Source: Ruminococcus sp. (lineage in GTDB: Bacteria; Bacillota; Clostridia; Lachnospirales; Lachnospiraceae). From it: a DNA stretch of 8,813 bases. The stretch spans positions 1-8,813 of the forward strand of contig JAHHTL010000056.1 in NCBI GenBank assembly GCA_020024635.1. The letters are read 5' to 3'. The notes below the pieces were generated by a model that worked only from the letters and a program-made list of their open reading frames with translations, made no database searches and had not been told where the DNA came from. The translations under genes and the position numbers were made by a program. Below are positions 1-6,116 of this stretch, one piece after another (position 1 is the stretch's first letter; each line of letters opens with the position of its first letter).

Positions 1-21
1 AATCCAACTCCATTTTTTCAT
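1..21 (-). CDS. Possible start of a gene cut by the left edge
   Basis: Eight bases after the stop codon of the DUF4430 lipoprotein, an ATG at 21 opens a frame reading M-K-K-W-S-W-I to the window edge, which looks like the beginning of a signal peptide or membrane protein. A second ATG at 28, out of frame with it, reads M-L-H-E-K-M-E-L-D and is also open. Neither has a strong ribosome binding site; only A-rich sequence precedes them. The tight spacing would suit co-transcription with the lipoprotein gene. Seven codons are far too few to name a product, so both the gene and the start choice are tentative. Confidence 0.3.
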
Positions 22-29
22 GTAGCATC

Positions 30-503
30 TTATTTTTCAATTTTTAATGCATAGGTTGCTCCTGGCTCAATATCCGTTAAATCTACACTCGTACTTGCGT
101 ATTCCTCATTGATGTAAAACGCCCAGTATGTTTTATCTTTTTCATAATCGACTTTCACACCATTTACCGTATCTACATAAAGTCCGTAGTCTCCTTCTTC
201 TCCTTCAATTAGACCATTATCCACAAGGGCAGCCCCTACCGTCTTTTCATCTGTTTTCACCGTAAAGGTTCTTGTATCTTCATGATTGGTTACAATAAGA
301 GTAAACTCTGTTTTGCCCTCTCCAATGATCGCCCCATCTTCATATGGCTTTGTGCTATCCTTTTCTGTACTCTGTGATTCCTGCTTACTAGCCTCTTGCT
401 GTTTTGTCTGATTACCACACCCTGAAGAGAACAATGCCATAGCTACAACAAGCATCGTACAAAGCGCTAGTAAAAATTTGTTTTTTAATTCTTTTCTTCT
501 CAT
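30..503 (-). CDS. DUF4430-domain lipoprotein
   Basis: A 157-aa protein predicted to be lipid-anchored on the outer face of the cell membrane. Residues 1-28 form a lipoprotein signal peptide (basic MRRKELKNK, hydrophobic core, then F-S-S-G-C with Cys29 as the lipidated residue). Residues 30-55 are a Gln/Glu/Ser/Lys-rich linker. Residues about 65-156 resemble the DUF4430 family, which shares the fold of the C-terminal domain of transcobalamin/intrinsic factor: an alternating beta pattern, a Y-V-x-x-V-N-G-V segment near 109-116, W-A-F-Y-I-N near 127-132, and a closing I-E-P-G-A-T-Y-A-L. Such lipoproteins often occur near ECF-type uptake genes, but no ligand can be read from the sequence. The start is supported by GGGAGAAGG just upstream. 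The gene follows the pilus sortase by 107 bp and has its own promoter, so it is probably not part of pilus assembly. Confidence 0.85.
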   Translation of the reverse strand: MRRKELKNKFLLALCTMLVVAMALFSSGCGNQTKQQEASKQESQSTEKDSTKPYEDGAIIGEGKTEFTLIVTNHEDTRTFTVKTDEKTVGAALVDNGLIEGEEGDYGLYVDTVNGVKVDYEKDKTYWAFYINEEYASTSVDLTDIEPGATYALKIEK

Positions 504-533
504 TTGATCCTTCTCCCTTAAACTAAAAATTTA

Positions 534-560
534 GGTTTCCCATTCTTTCATAATGGAACC
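534..560 (-). terminator. Leader hairpin, possible terminator
   Basis: On the minus strand GGTTCCATT (560-552) pairs with AATGGGAAACC (544-534) around a 7-nt loop, leaving a 2-nt bulge. TAAATTTTTAG follows. It lies between the pilus sortase and the lipoprotein gene, directly downstream of the promoter at 574-602. It could therefore end pilus read-through, act as a weak attenuator, or simply stabilise the 5' end of the lipoprotein mRNA. The T-run is short and starts three bases after the stem, so terminator strength is doubtful. Confidence 0.4.
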
Positions 561-573
561 TTTCCCAAACCTT

Positions 574-602
574 ATTATAGCACACCTTACTTTAAATATA
601 AA
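574..602 (-). promoter_or_regulatory. Extended -10 promoter of the lipoprotein gene
   Basis: The minus strand reads TGCTATAAT (582-574), a perfect -10 hexamer with an upstream TG (extended -10). Seventeen bases upstream is the weak -35 TTTATA (602-597). Transcription should start near 567, giving a leader of about 64 nt before the ATG at 503. This is the best consensus promoter in the window, and it separates the lipoprotein from the pilus operon whose last stop codon is at 611. Confidence 0.7.
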
Positions 603-610
603 CAAAGGTA

Positions 611-1354
611 CTATAAAGATTGTTCCGATATTTTTTCATCGTTTTTTATTCTTCCAACTAAAACATGTCGTCCATTTGTAGAAGTGGATGTGCATGTAGA
701 AAGAACCACATATCGATCTTCTAGTTGAAAGTTCAACTCTTTGAAATATTGTGCATTCGCCCTTATATAATTCAGATAATCCGTCCACTCACTTTCCCCT
801 TCTAGATTTGTATTGTAGATTCCTTCATCATACGCATCTACGGAAAGAAACGAAAAAAATTCAATCGTATGCCATTGCTCTTCATAATACAACTTTCCGT
901 ATTGATGTTCTTCAAAGTATCTCTGATCTTGGAAATATTCCAACTCTCCAAACATTGTTTCTTTGTCCATATGATGTCCGTAAATAATGCTGTTCCTATC
1001 GGAAAAATTTTTTTTATTTCGGCAATCTAGAAACAAACTTCCAGACAAAGAAAATTCTCCCTTTACATCGGTATTCCCATATTTAGAATTGTCATTTCCT
1101 TGTACTAAAGGGTAATCAATATGGGTATTAGAAATGGTTAACCATCCAAACACTTCTGAATTTATTTTTTTCAAATTTTCAAATGACATTTGATCATCTG
1201 GCTTGTATGTCTTGTATACAAACGCATTTGATTGATTGTAAACCTGCGCGGAATCCCACAACCCGTATCCACTATAAAGAATAAGTAGAATGCAAAACAC
1301 AAACATAATCCAATTTATAAGATGGTCTGTAATCTGAATGATTTTTCTTAACAT
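611..1354 (-). CDS. srtB: Class B sortase, probable pilin polymerase
   Basis: A 247-aa membrane-anchored cysteine transpeptidase that should cleave the TG-containing sorting signals of the upstream pilins and join them to a lysine. One N-terminal hydrophobic segment (about residues 12-30) gives the N-in, C-out topology typical of class B enzymes. The catalytic triad is visible: His127 in I-Y-G-H-H, Cys221 in L-S-T-C-T, and Arg229 in N-G-R-H-V-L-V-G. Other family landmarks are I-D-Y-P-L-V-Q-G (79-86) and S-G-S-L-F-L-D (104-110). Streptococcal FctA-type pili are also polymerised by a class B sortase (SrtC1), and this gene holds the same place after the pilin. I chose the ATG at 1354, four bases after the pilin stop and preceded by AGAAG. 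An in-frame ATG at 1372 would add six residues and overlap the pilin by 14 bp, but it has no ribosome binding site. Confidence 0.93.
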   Translation of the reverse strand: MLRKIIQITDHLINWIMFVFCILLILYSGYGLWDSAQVYNQSNAFVYKTYKPDDQMSFENLKKINSEVFGWLTISNTHIDYPLVQGNDNSKYGNTDVKGEFSLSGSLFLDCRNKKNFSDRNSIIYGHHMDKETMFGELEYFQDQRYFEEHQYGKLYYEEQWHTIEFFSFLSVDAYDEGIYNTNLEGESEWTDYLNYIRANAQYFKELNFQLEDRYVVLSTCTSTSTNGRHVLVGRIKNDEKISEQSL

Positions 1355-1358
1355 AAGA

Positions 1359-2408
1359 CTATCTTCTTGCATCTGTGTATTTTTTTATAACTACCAATAT
1401 TGACAATGTGGCAAAAGCAACAAGAAACATCATGATAAATGGCAGCTTGTTTACAATAACTCCTGTAATTGCAATCTCTTGATATGTATTTGTAAACGTT
1501 ACTTTGTTCACCTTCTCACCTACTAAGTTGTTGGAATGGTTCTCTCTTAAAGAAGTAATACTATTCGATTCACTTTCCGTTTTATTCTGAACCGTTACTT
1601 TTCCATTTTCAACCACATGAACCTTTGGTGTATAACCATCTTCCACCCCAACTTCTTCCACTACATATTTGGTTCCTACAGGTAAATTATTAAAAACTAA
1701 ACATTCGTTGTGTGCTAATTGAAAGGGGGTTCCCTGTTCCCCACTTTTAACCTCTATTTCTTTGGTTCCTATTTGCCCTATATACGTTGTATTGTTTTCC
1801 GCTTCTGTTGCAGAAGGATAAATCTTTATATTGAAATTAAATTTTTTTGTTAAATCTGCATATTTGCCCTCTGTTCTCTTACTAATTTTAAGACTTGCAT
1901 TTTTTTTATATGTATTTGTAAAGCAAATTTCTCCAACTTTATTCGCGTCTACTCCTATATTTTCCCCTTTTTCAGCTATTATCCTATCAACTTCCAATCC
2001 ATTTGGGGTGTTTTTCACATATACACGCAATGTATAAACATCCGTAGCATAGGTAACTCCTTCTTCTTCTCCTTTTGTCTCTCTTATTGTATATTTATAT
2101 ACTCCTGCATGGGGAAATTTTTCTGGTAATTGAATCGGTGTTTTTTTGGAAATTGTAATTTTTCCATCTATCGTCTCCCCATGATCAAATGCATGGTAAT
2201 CAATATCTTGAATTGTAATTTGGGGAGCATCTTCCGTGACTGGTGTTGCCGAAAATTGAAACTTTACATTTGGAACTGTTAGTCCTTCCGCCATTTCAAA
2301 ATTTTTGATGACAGAAACAGTATCTTTTTCTTTTGCATACACTCCAGTCCCCATACTCCATGCCATAATTCCCGCCAAAAAAAATATTCCTATTTTCTTT
2401 TTATTCAT
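1359..2408 (-). CDS. FctA-type major (shaft) pilin with two isopeptide domains
   Basis: A 349-aa pilin with a signal peptide (1-25, cut after V-Y-A), two Ig-like isopeptide domains, a C-terminal TG sorting signal, a membrane helix (about 322-341) and a basic tail. Domain 1 (about 30-166) is a streptococcal-pilin-repeat type; the likely bond is Lys35-Asn165 (F-T-N-T-Y) with Glu110 in Y-T-I-R-E. Domain 2 (about 170-308) is DUF7601-like; the likely bond is Lys177-Asn307 with Glu252. Residue positions closely track those of the group A Streptococcus pilin Spy0128, and the total length is similar. The sorting signal is I-A-I-T-G (312-316), lacking the usual proline. Lys157, eight residues before Asn165, is my candidate for the inter-subunit linkage. 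The gene begins 19 bp after the signal peptidase, with AAAGGA upstream. Bond assignments are by motif alignment only. Confidence 0.93.
   Translation of the reverse strand: MNKKKIGIFFLAGIMAWSMGTGVYAKEKDTVSVIKNFEMAEGLTVPNVKFQFSATPVTEDAPQITIQDIDYHAFDHGETIDGKITISKKTPIQLPEKFPHAGVYKYTIRETKGEEEGVTYATDVYTLRVYVKNTPNGLEVDRIIAEKGENIGVDANKVGEICFTNTYKKNASLKISKRTEGKYADLTKKFNFNIKIYPSATEAENNTTYIGQIGTKEIEVKSGEQGTPFQLAHNECLVFNNLPVGTKYVVEEVGVEDGYTPKVHVVENGKVTVQNKTESESNSITSLRENHSNNLVGEKVNKVTFTNTYQEIAITGVIVNKLPFIMMFLVAFATLSILVVIKKYTDARR
1482..1922 (-). repeat. 15-bp exact repeat at the ends of the two pilin domains
   Basis: The plus-strand string atatgtatttgtaaa occurs at 1482-1496 and again at 1908-1922. On the coding strand each copy encodes the F-T-N-T-Y end of an isopeptide domain, where the bonding Asn lies. 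It reflects conserved protein sequence, perhaps with some common origin of the domains, and does not look like a mobile or regulatory repeat. Confidence 0.5.
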
Positions 2409-2427
2409 TTTAACTGATTCCTTTCCT

Positions 2428-2943
2428 CTAAAATCCTCTCCTCCTCAAAAATGTAATCACACTTCCTTGTATTTCATTTTGCTTTATTGCCCCGTATACT
2501 CGACTATCTTCTGCGTCACTCCTACAATCTCCCAAAACAAAATACTCTTTTTCTTTCAATTTGATTGGAAAATCAATCCCACCAACAAACGGAAGTGTTT
2601 CTACATAAATCTCCTTTTCTTGTTGTAAATAACCATTGATCTTTAATCCCTCTTTCGTAATGTCAACTTCATCTCCTGCTTTCGCTATAATACGCCTTGT
2701 TTGTGTGGTACCTTCTTTTTTTACTACTACTACATCTGATATTTGATACTCTTTTTGCAAACGATAAAACACAACCAAATCTCCGTATTTTAAAGCTGGT
2801 GACATAGACTGATCCTTGCAACGATAAATTCCAAATACTCCCCAAAATAATACAAGGAATAAAAAAACAATTAAGCCAATTTTTAAAAGCAAAAATAATA
2901 CTTCTTCTTTTATCGACAGTTGTTTGTTCTTCTTCTTTGCCAT
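2428..2943 (-). CDS. lepB: Signal peptidase I-like pilus assembly protein (SipA-like)
   Basis: A 171-aa S26-family protein with one N-terminal membrane helix (about 16-38) and an extracellular catalytic-type domain. Box B is present with the nucleophile Ser46 (D-Q-S-M-S-P). Box E is recognisable (L-G-D-C-R-S-D-A-E-D-S-R, 137-148). In box D the general base should be the first residue of K-R-I-I-G-x-P-G-D, but here the sequence is R-R-I-I-A-K-A-G-D (83-91), so Arg83 replaces the Lys. Streptococcal SipA, at the same place in FCT pilus loci, lacks both catalytic residues and acts in assembly, so this protein may be an impaired peptidase, a chaperone, or a subfamily with another base. It starts four bases after the adhesin stop (TAA-GATC-ATG), which suggests translational coupling. 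Confidence 0.9.
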   Translation of the reverse strand: MAKKKNKQLSIKEEVLFLLLKIGLIVFLFLVLFWGVFGIYRCKDQSMSPALKYGDLVVFYRLQKEYQISDVVVVKKEGTTQTRRIIAKAGDEVDITKEGLKINGYLQQEKEIYVETLPFVGGIDFPIKLKEKEYFVLGDCRSDAEDSRVYGAIKQNEIQGSVITFLRRRGF

Positions 2944-2947
2944 GATC

Positions 2948-5026
2948 TTACCCTTTTCTTCTGCTGATGATTATACAATATAGGAAAATAATTCCTACGA
3001 TTCCTATCACAGCAGCGGAACCACTCCCTCTATGTTTCACCATTACCCCTGTCTCTGGTATGATTTCTTTTTGATTCATCACCGTAATCACTGTGTCTTT
3101 GTCTAAGATTCCCTTTGGCTTCATTTCCGTTCCGTTGTAAAAGGTTTTGTAATATTTTTGATTGGCTTCTTTTTCTTCTACTATGTAGTTTGTATTGGGA
3201 GGCAAGTTATGGATGGTAATCTGCTGCCCATGAGAAAGCAAAATTTCTGCTCTCCCATTTTCAAAAAATATGGTTCCATCTTTGGGCTTGTCTACTTCAG
3301 TTTCTATCTCTTCTTTTACACTACCTGTATAGGAAAAACTTCCCTTAACTGGTTTCCCACTTTGACTGGTAAGCTGTACAATCATAGTAAATTTTTTGGT
3401 CTTATCTCCCATTTTTCCCTCTACAATTTTACTAAGAGATAAATCATAGCATTTTGTATTCGTGAAAGTTACATATTGAACCACATCTTTTATAATCTCC
3501 CCTTTGGCATTTGTGGAATCAACTTGATATTCCTGCGTGTCCTTTTCTATAATTTCATATCTTTCGTTTGCCGGGAGGTGCGTTGCTCTTACCGTTTCTC
3601 CATCTTTGAGGGAAAACGCAGCAACTCCTTCGTTGAATTTTAAAGCTCCATACACCCCATGAATGTTCGGATTGTTTGGAAATCGAAGTTCAAAGAGAAA
3701 TGCTTCCTGGCATTGCTCTTCTCCTTTTACTTGTTTTGTAATACACAACTCTCCTACGTTATCACAACGAAATTGTAGTCCATGTCCTAAATTTGTTGTA
3801 CGAACAACTGCACCAATCATACGCTGAAATTTTTTTGTGTTCACTTCTATATCCGGTGACGGAGAATACTGTCTCATTTCTTTTAACCAAACAAACTGTG
3901 CCGCAATCTCGATTGGTTGTCCCTCCACCGGCTTGCCATCACTTATCAATTCATAACATTCATTTCCAATAATTTCATTTGTTTTACTTCCAGCTATTTT
4001 CATCCCATTTGGTAAATTTAATGTATATTTTCCTTTGTACTCTGGTGGCTCTTCCACTTGGAATTTTGTACTATGCCACATTCCATCTTTGGGATTGTAA
4101 GAAAAATTTAAGTCTTCTGAAAATCGCAACTCTGAAATTGATGGTTCCTTATCCAACAATCTTCCATATTCTGAATATCTATATAATACATTTGACAAGG
4201 GAAAACTCATAGTTGAAAGATTATTCTCGGCTATTTTATATTCCTGTAACAAATACCAAATGGCCTCTTGCGTTGCTGTATAAGCCTGTTGTTCTGTAAC
4301 ATAGTAACTAGCGCCGTACAAATGCGAAAAACTCTCCAATGGATTTCCGTTAACTTCCAATGTCATACAAAAAGCTGCTTTATAAAAAGGAAGTGTAATA
4401 ATATCATGATAAGTGAATCCATTGATGGTAGTTGTTTGATTTTTATCAAGCGTTACAACCTCATTGACAAATTTGTTTAACGTATCTAACGATTCCCTCT
4501 GTTGATTGCTCCAATCAGAATAGAAAAAGCGATGATTTTCTAAATACGGAAATGCAGTCTGTACATCAGTTGGGACAAGTAACATTTCATTAAACTCTTC
4601 CTCTGTTGGCATACATCCGCTGGTGTCATTTACAATTTTATACAATTGTTCTGCATTATTTGGATATCCAACATACAACAGTTTTGATAATCGTTCCATA
4701 CATTTGTTATACTCATCTTCCGTTTGGAAATCACTGGGCGTTAAATATCCTTCTTTATAACCTGGCACCTGCACGTTTCCCAAATCTGGAGTAAGATGTG
4801 GCCAGTGAAGTTTATTATTCATACAAAACAAAGGAATTCTCTCATTGGGGAAATTGGGATCCTCCATATAATGAATTCCATTGTCATAAATAATCTCTTC
4901 TCTTGTTTCCGTCCCTGTGAAAAACTCTTCTTCTGCAAATGCAGCTGAAGAAAAAGAAAAAAACAGTGCAATAACAAAAAGAAATGAAAAGGCTCCTAAA
5001 ACTCTTTTATATTTCTTAACTTTCAT
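2948..5026 (-). CDS. Thioester-domain pilus tip adhesin (Cpa-like), sortase-anchored
   Basis: A 692-aa surface protein. Residues 1-31 are a signal peptide (A-A-F-A before the cut). Residues about 40-265 form a thioester domain: Cys68 (P-L-F-C-M-N) and Gln253 in T-Q-E-A-I-W are the expected partners of an internal Cys-Gln thioester, which in Cpa and SfbI-type adhesins reacts covalently with host lysines. Residues about 266-420 are beta-rich and unassigned. Two isopeptide domains follow: 424-525 (Lys431, Glu494, Asn523) and 526-652 (Lys533, Glu618, Asn651). I-P-E-T-G (656-660), a hydrophobic helix and S-R-R-K-G complete a sorting signal. Nine extracellular cysteines in the mature chain are unusual. 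As first gene of the pilus operon it matches Cpa in position. The start has AAAGGA upstream, and another ATG seven bases earlier is out of frame. Host target unknown. Confidence 0.92.
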   Translation of the reverse strand: MKVKKYKRVLGAFSFLFVIALFFSFSSAAFAEEEFFTGTETREEIIYDNGIHYMEDPNFPNERIPLFCMNNKLHWPHLTPDLGNVQVPGYKEGYLTPSDFQTEDEYNKCMERLSKLLYVGYPNNAEQLYKIVNDTSGCMPTEEEFNEMLLVPTDVQTAFPYLENHRFFYSDWSNQQRESLDTLNKFVNEVVTLDKNQTTTINGFTYHDIITLPFYKAAFCMTLEVNGNPLESFSHLYGASYYVTEQQAYTATQEAIWYLLQEYKIAENNLSTMSFPLSNVLYRYSEYGRLLDKEPSISELRFSEDLNFSYNPKDGMWHSTKFQVEEPPEYKGKYTLNLPNGMKIAGSKTNEIIGNECYELISDGKPVEGQPIEIAAQFVWLKEMRQYSPSPDIEVNTKKFQRMIGAVVRTTNLGHGLQFRCDNVGELCITKQVKGEEQCQEAFLFELRFPNNPNIHGVYGALKFNEGVAAFSLKDGETVRATHLPANERYEIIEKDTQEYQVDSTNAKGEIIKDVVQYVTFTNTKCYDLSLSKIVEGKMGDKTKKFTMIVQLTSQSGKPVKGSFSYTGSVKEEIETEVDKPKDGTIFFENGRAEILLSHGQQITIHNLPPNTNYIVEEKEANQKYYKTFYNGTEMKPKGILDKDTVITVMNQKEIIPETGVMVKHRGSGSAAVIGIVGIIFLYCIIISRRKG

Positions 5027-5210
5027 ATTCCATTGTCCTTTCTTTATCCTATATTCACGGTTTCATTTCTCACTATGTAATTGATTTCTTTCTTATGACT
5101 TCCCTCCTTTTTTCAAAGTGTAAACCTATTTTAGCCTTTTCAGTTAAATTTGCATTGTCATTGCTCTTATAATATATGAATCCCTAAACAAAAATATGCC
5201 TTTTCCCATA
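5027..5210 (-). promoter_or_regulatory. Gene-free upstream region of the pilus operon
   Basis: These 184 bp separate the histidine kinase from the pilus operon and hold no convincing ORF on either strand. Weak -10-like hexamers on the minus strand are TAAAAT (5133-5128) and TATAAG within the ATATATTATAAG stretch near 5165-5176. Neither has a good -35 at 16-18 bp, which suits a regulated promoter but proves nothing. A perfect AAGGAGG (5109-5103) has no start codon at a usable distance. The functional ribosome binding site for the adhesin is AAAGGA about 10 bases before the ATG at 5026. I see no copy of the palindrome found at 7908-7924. Confidence 0.45.
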
Positions 5211-5218
5211 CTATTTTT
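5190..5218 (-). terminator. Weak AT-rich hairpin at the end of the kinase gene
   Basis: On the minus strand AAAAAT (5218-5213) and ATG (5209-5207) pair with CAT (5198-5196) and ATTTTT (5195-5190) around a GGAAAAGG loop, with a 3-nt bulge. It overlaps the kinase stop codon at 5211-5213 and ends in T-rich sequence. The stem has only one G-C pair, so if it terminates at all it is weak and read-through into the pilus operon remains possible. Confidence 0.25.
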
Positions 5219-6116
5219 CTTCATACATTTTCATCTGAATGGTTATCGTAAACCAATCCTTTTCTACTTCTGCCAAAATCAATCCGTTCATTTTTTCAAG
5301 GAATCCTTTTGCAATGGCTAATCCAAGTCCAGTGGAATTTTTACTTCTTGCCTCATCTGCTTTGTAAAAGCGTTCAAAGATTTTTTCTGTATCAATCTGT
5401 TCATGTCCTTCCACTTGATTTTTAAAAATCAACGTTGCATATTGGTTTTCCCTTTTTAGTGTTATGAAAATTTTTTTATTTCCATGATCCAATCCATTTT
5501 TAACAACATTTTGTATTACACGTCGAATAGCCACTTCATTTCCTAAAACAAATAATGTTTCCTCTGTAATTTCTATCTTTGGAGTAATTCCGCATTTGAT
5601 CCAACTGTCATAGTATGAAAATAAAGTTTCCTTCAAAATCAAACTTAAATTCTCCCGCTGAAGTCGTATAACATACTCCTCATTTTGAAGTTTTGTATAC
5701 GTAAACAATTCCTCTAACATTTCTTTTAAACTAGAAATCCGCTCCTCGATAATTTTTAAATAGCGCTTACGATCTTTTTCATCATCTGTTTCTTCCAGAA
5801 GTTGAAAATATCCATCCAAAGAGGTTAGTGGTGTACGAATATCATGGGATAAATTGGTATAAATTTCTGCAATCATCCGTTCTTTTTTCAAATATTTTAA
5901 TCGTTCTTTTTTTTGATTTTTCAGCTGTTTATTTAGTAAATCTATCAATCTTCCACTACTTCTTGACAGCGATTCTTTTGTAATCAAGAGATTACTTTCT
6001 TGTTCTTCAAGAAAGCAAAGTTGGCGGCAAATATTTTTTATTTGCCGCCTGTCACTGATTAATATACAACTAAGAATACACACAAGAAGAATCAATATTC
6101 CAATCAAAATGTACAT
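5211..6116 (-). CDS. Sensor histidine kinase of an ABC-transporter-linked two-component system
   Basis: A 301-aa kinase with a single N-terminal membrane helix (about 2-20) and almost no extracellular part. A basic, charged linker (about 21-82) leads to the HisKA domain with the phosphorylated His91 in N-L-S-H-D-I-R-T-P-L. The ATPase domain has an N-box (Q-N-V-V-K-N-G, Asn207), an F-box (E-R-F-Y-K-A-D, 248-254) and G2 (G-L-G-L-A-I-A-K, 263-270). The G1 D-x-G-x-G motif is not recognisable; K-N-Q-V-E-G occupies that place. Without a sensor domain, the stimulus is probably relayed by the adjacent ABC transporter or the membrane, as in other peptide-antibiotic modules. Its ATG follows the permease TAG with no gap, so translation is coupled, and GAGAG is a weak ribosome binding site. 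The gene contains a strong hairpin sequence at codons 23-31. The partner should be the response regulator at 7967-8650. Confidence 0.92.
   Translation of the reverse strand: MYILIGILILLVCILSCILISDRRQIKNICRQLCFLEEQESNLLITKESLSRSSGRLIDLLNKQLKNQKKERLKYLKKERMIAEIYTNLSHDIRTPLTSLDGYFQLLEETDDEKDRKRYLKIIEERISSLKEMLEELFTYTKLQNEEYVIRLQRENLSLILKETLFSYYDSWIKCGITPKIEITEETLFVLGNEVAIRRVIQNVVKNGLDHGNKKIFITLKRENQYATLIFKNQVEGHEQIDTEKIFERFYKADEARSKNSTGLGLAIAKGFLEKMNGLILAEVEKDWFTITIQMKMYEEK
6023..6049 (-). repeat. Perfect 11-bp GC-rich inverted repeat inside the kinase gene
   Basis: GGCGGCAAATA (6023-6033) and TATTTGCCGCC (6039-6049) are exact reverse complements separated by five bases. The arms are much more GC-rich than their surroundings. 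In the mRNA this forms a stable hairpin about 70 nt after the kinase start, covering codons for R-R-Q-I-K-N-I-C-R. No T-run follows in either direction, so a simple terminator is unlikely. A role in slowing translation or in differential mRNA decay within the operon is possible. Confidence 0.75.

Noticed and set aside
504..610. Cobalamin riboswitch before the transcobalamin-like lipoprotein
   Set aside because: The leader after the promoter is only about 64 nt, far too short, and has no B12-box-like sequence.
1355..1372. ATG start at 1372 for the sortase
   Set aside because: No ribosome binding site precedes it, and it would overlap the pilin gene. The ATG at 1354 has a weak site and four-base spacing after the pilin stop.
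2305..2628. Plus-strand ORFs inside the pilus and sensory genes
   Set aside because: They are antisense shadows of well-supported minus-strand genes, with low-complexity hydrophobic translations and no ribosome binding sites.
5151..5166. Repeated CAATG units in the pilus leader (GCAATGACAATGC)
   Set aside because: Only two 5-bp copies one base apart, with no symmetry or third copy; too short to support an operator call.
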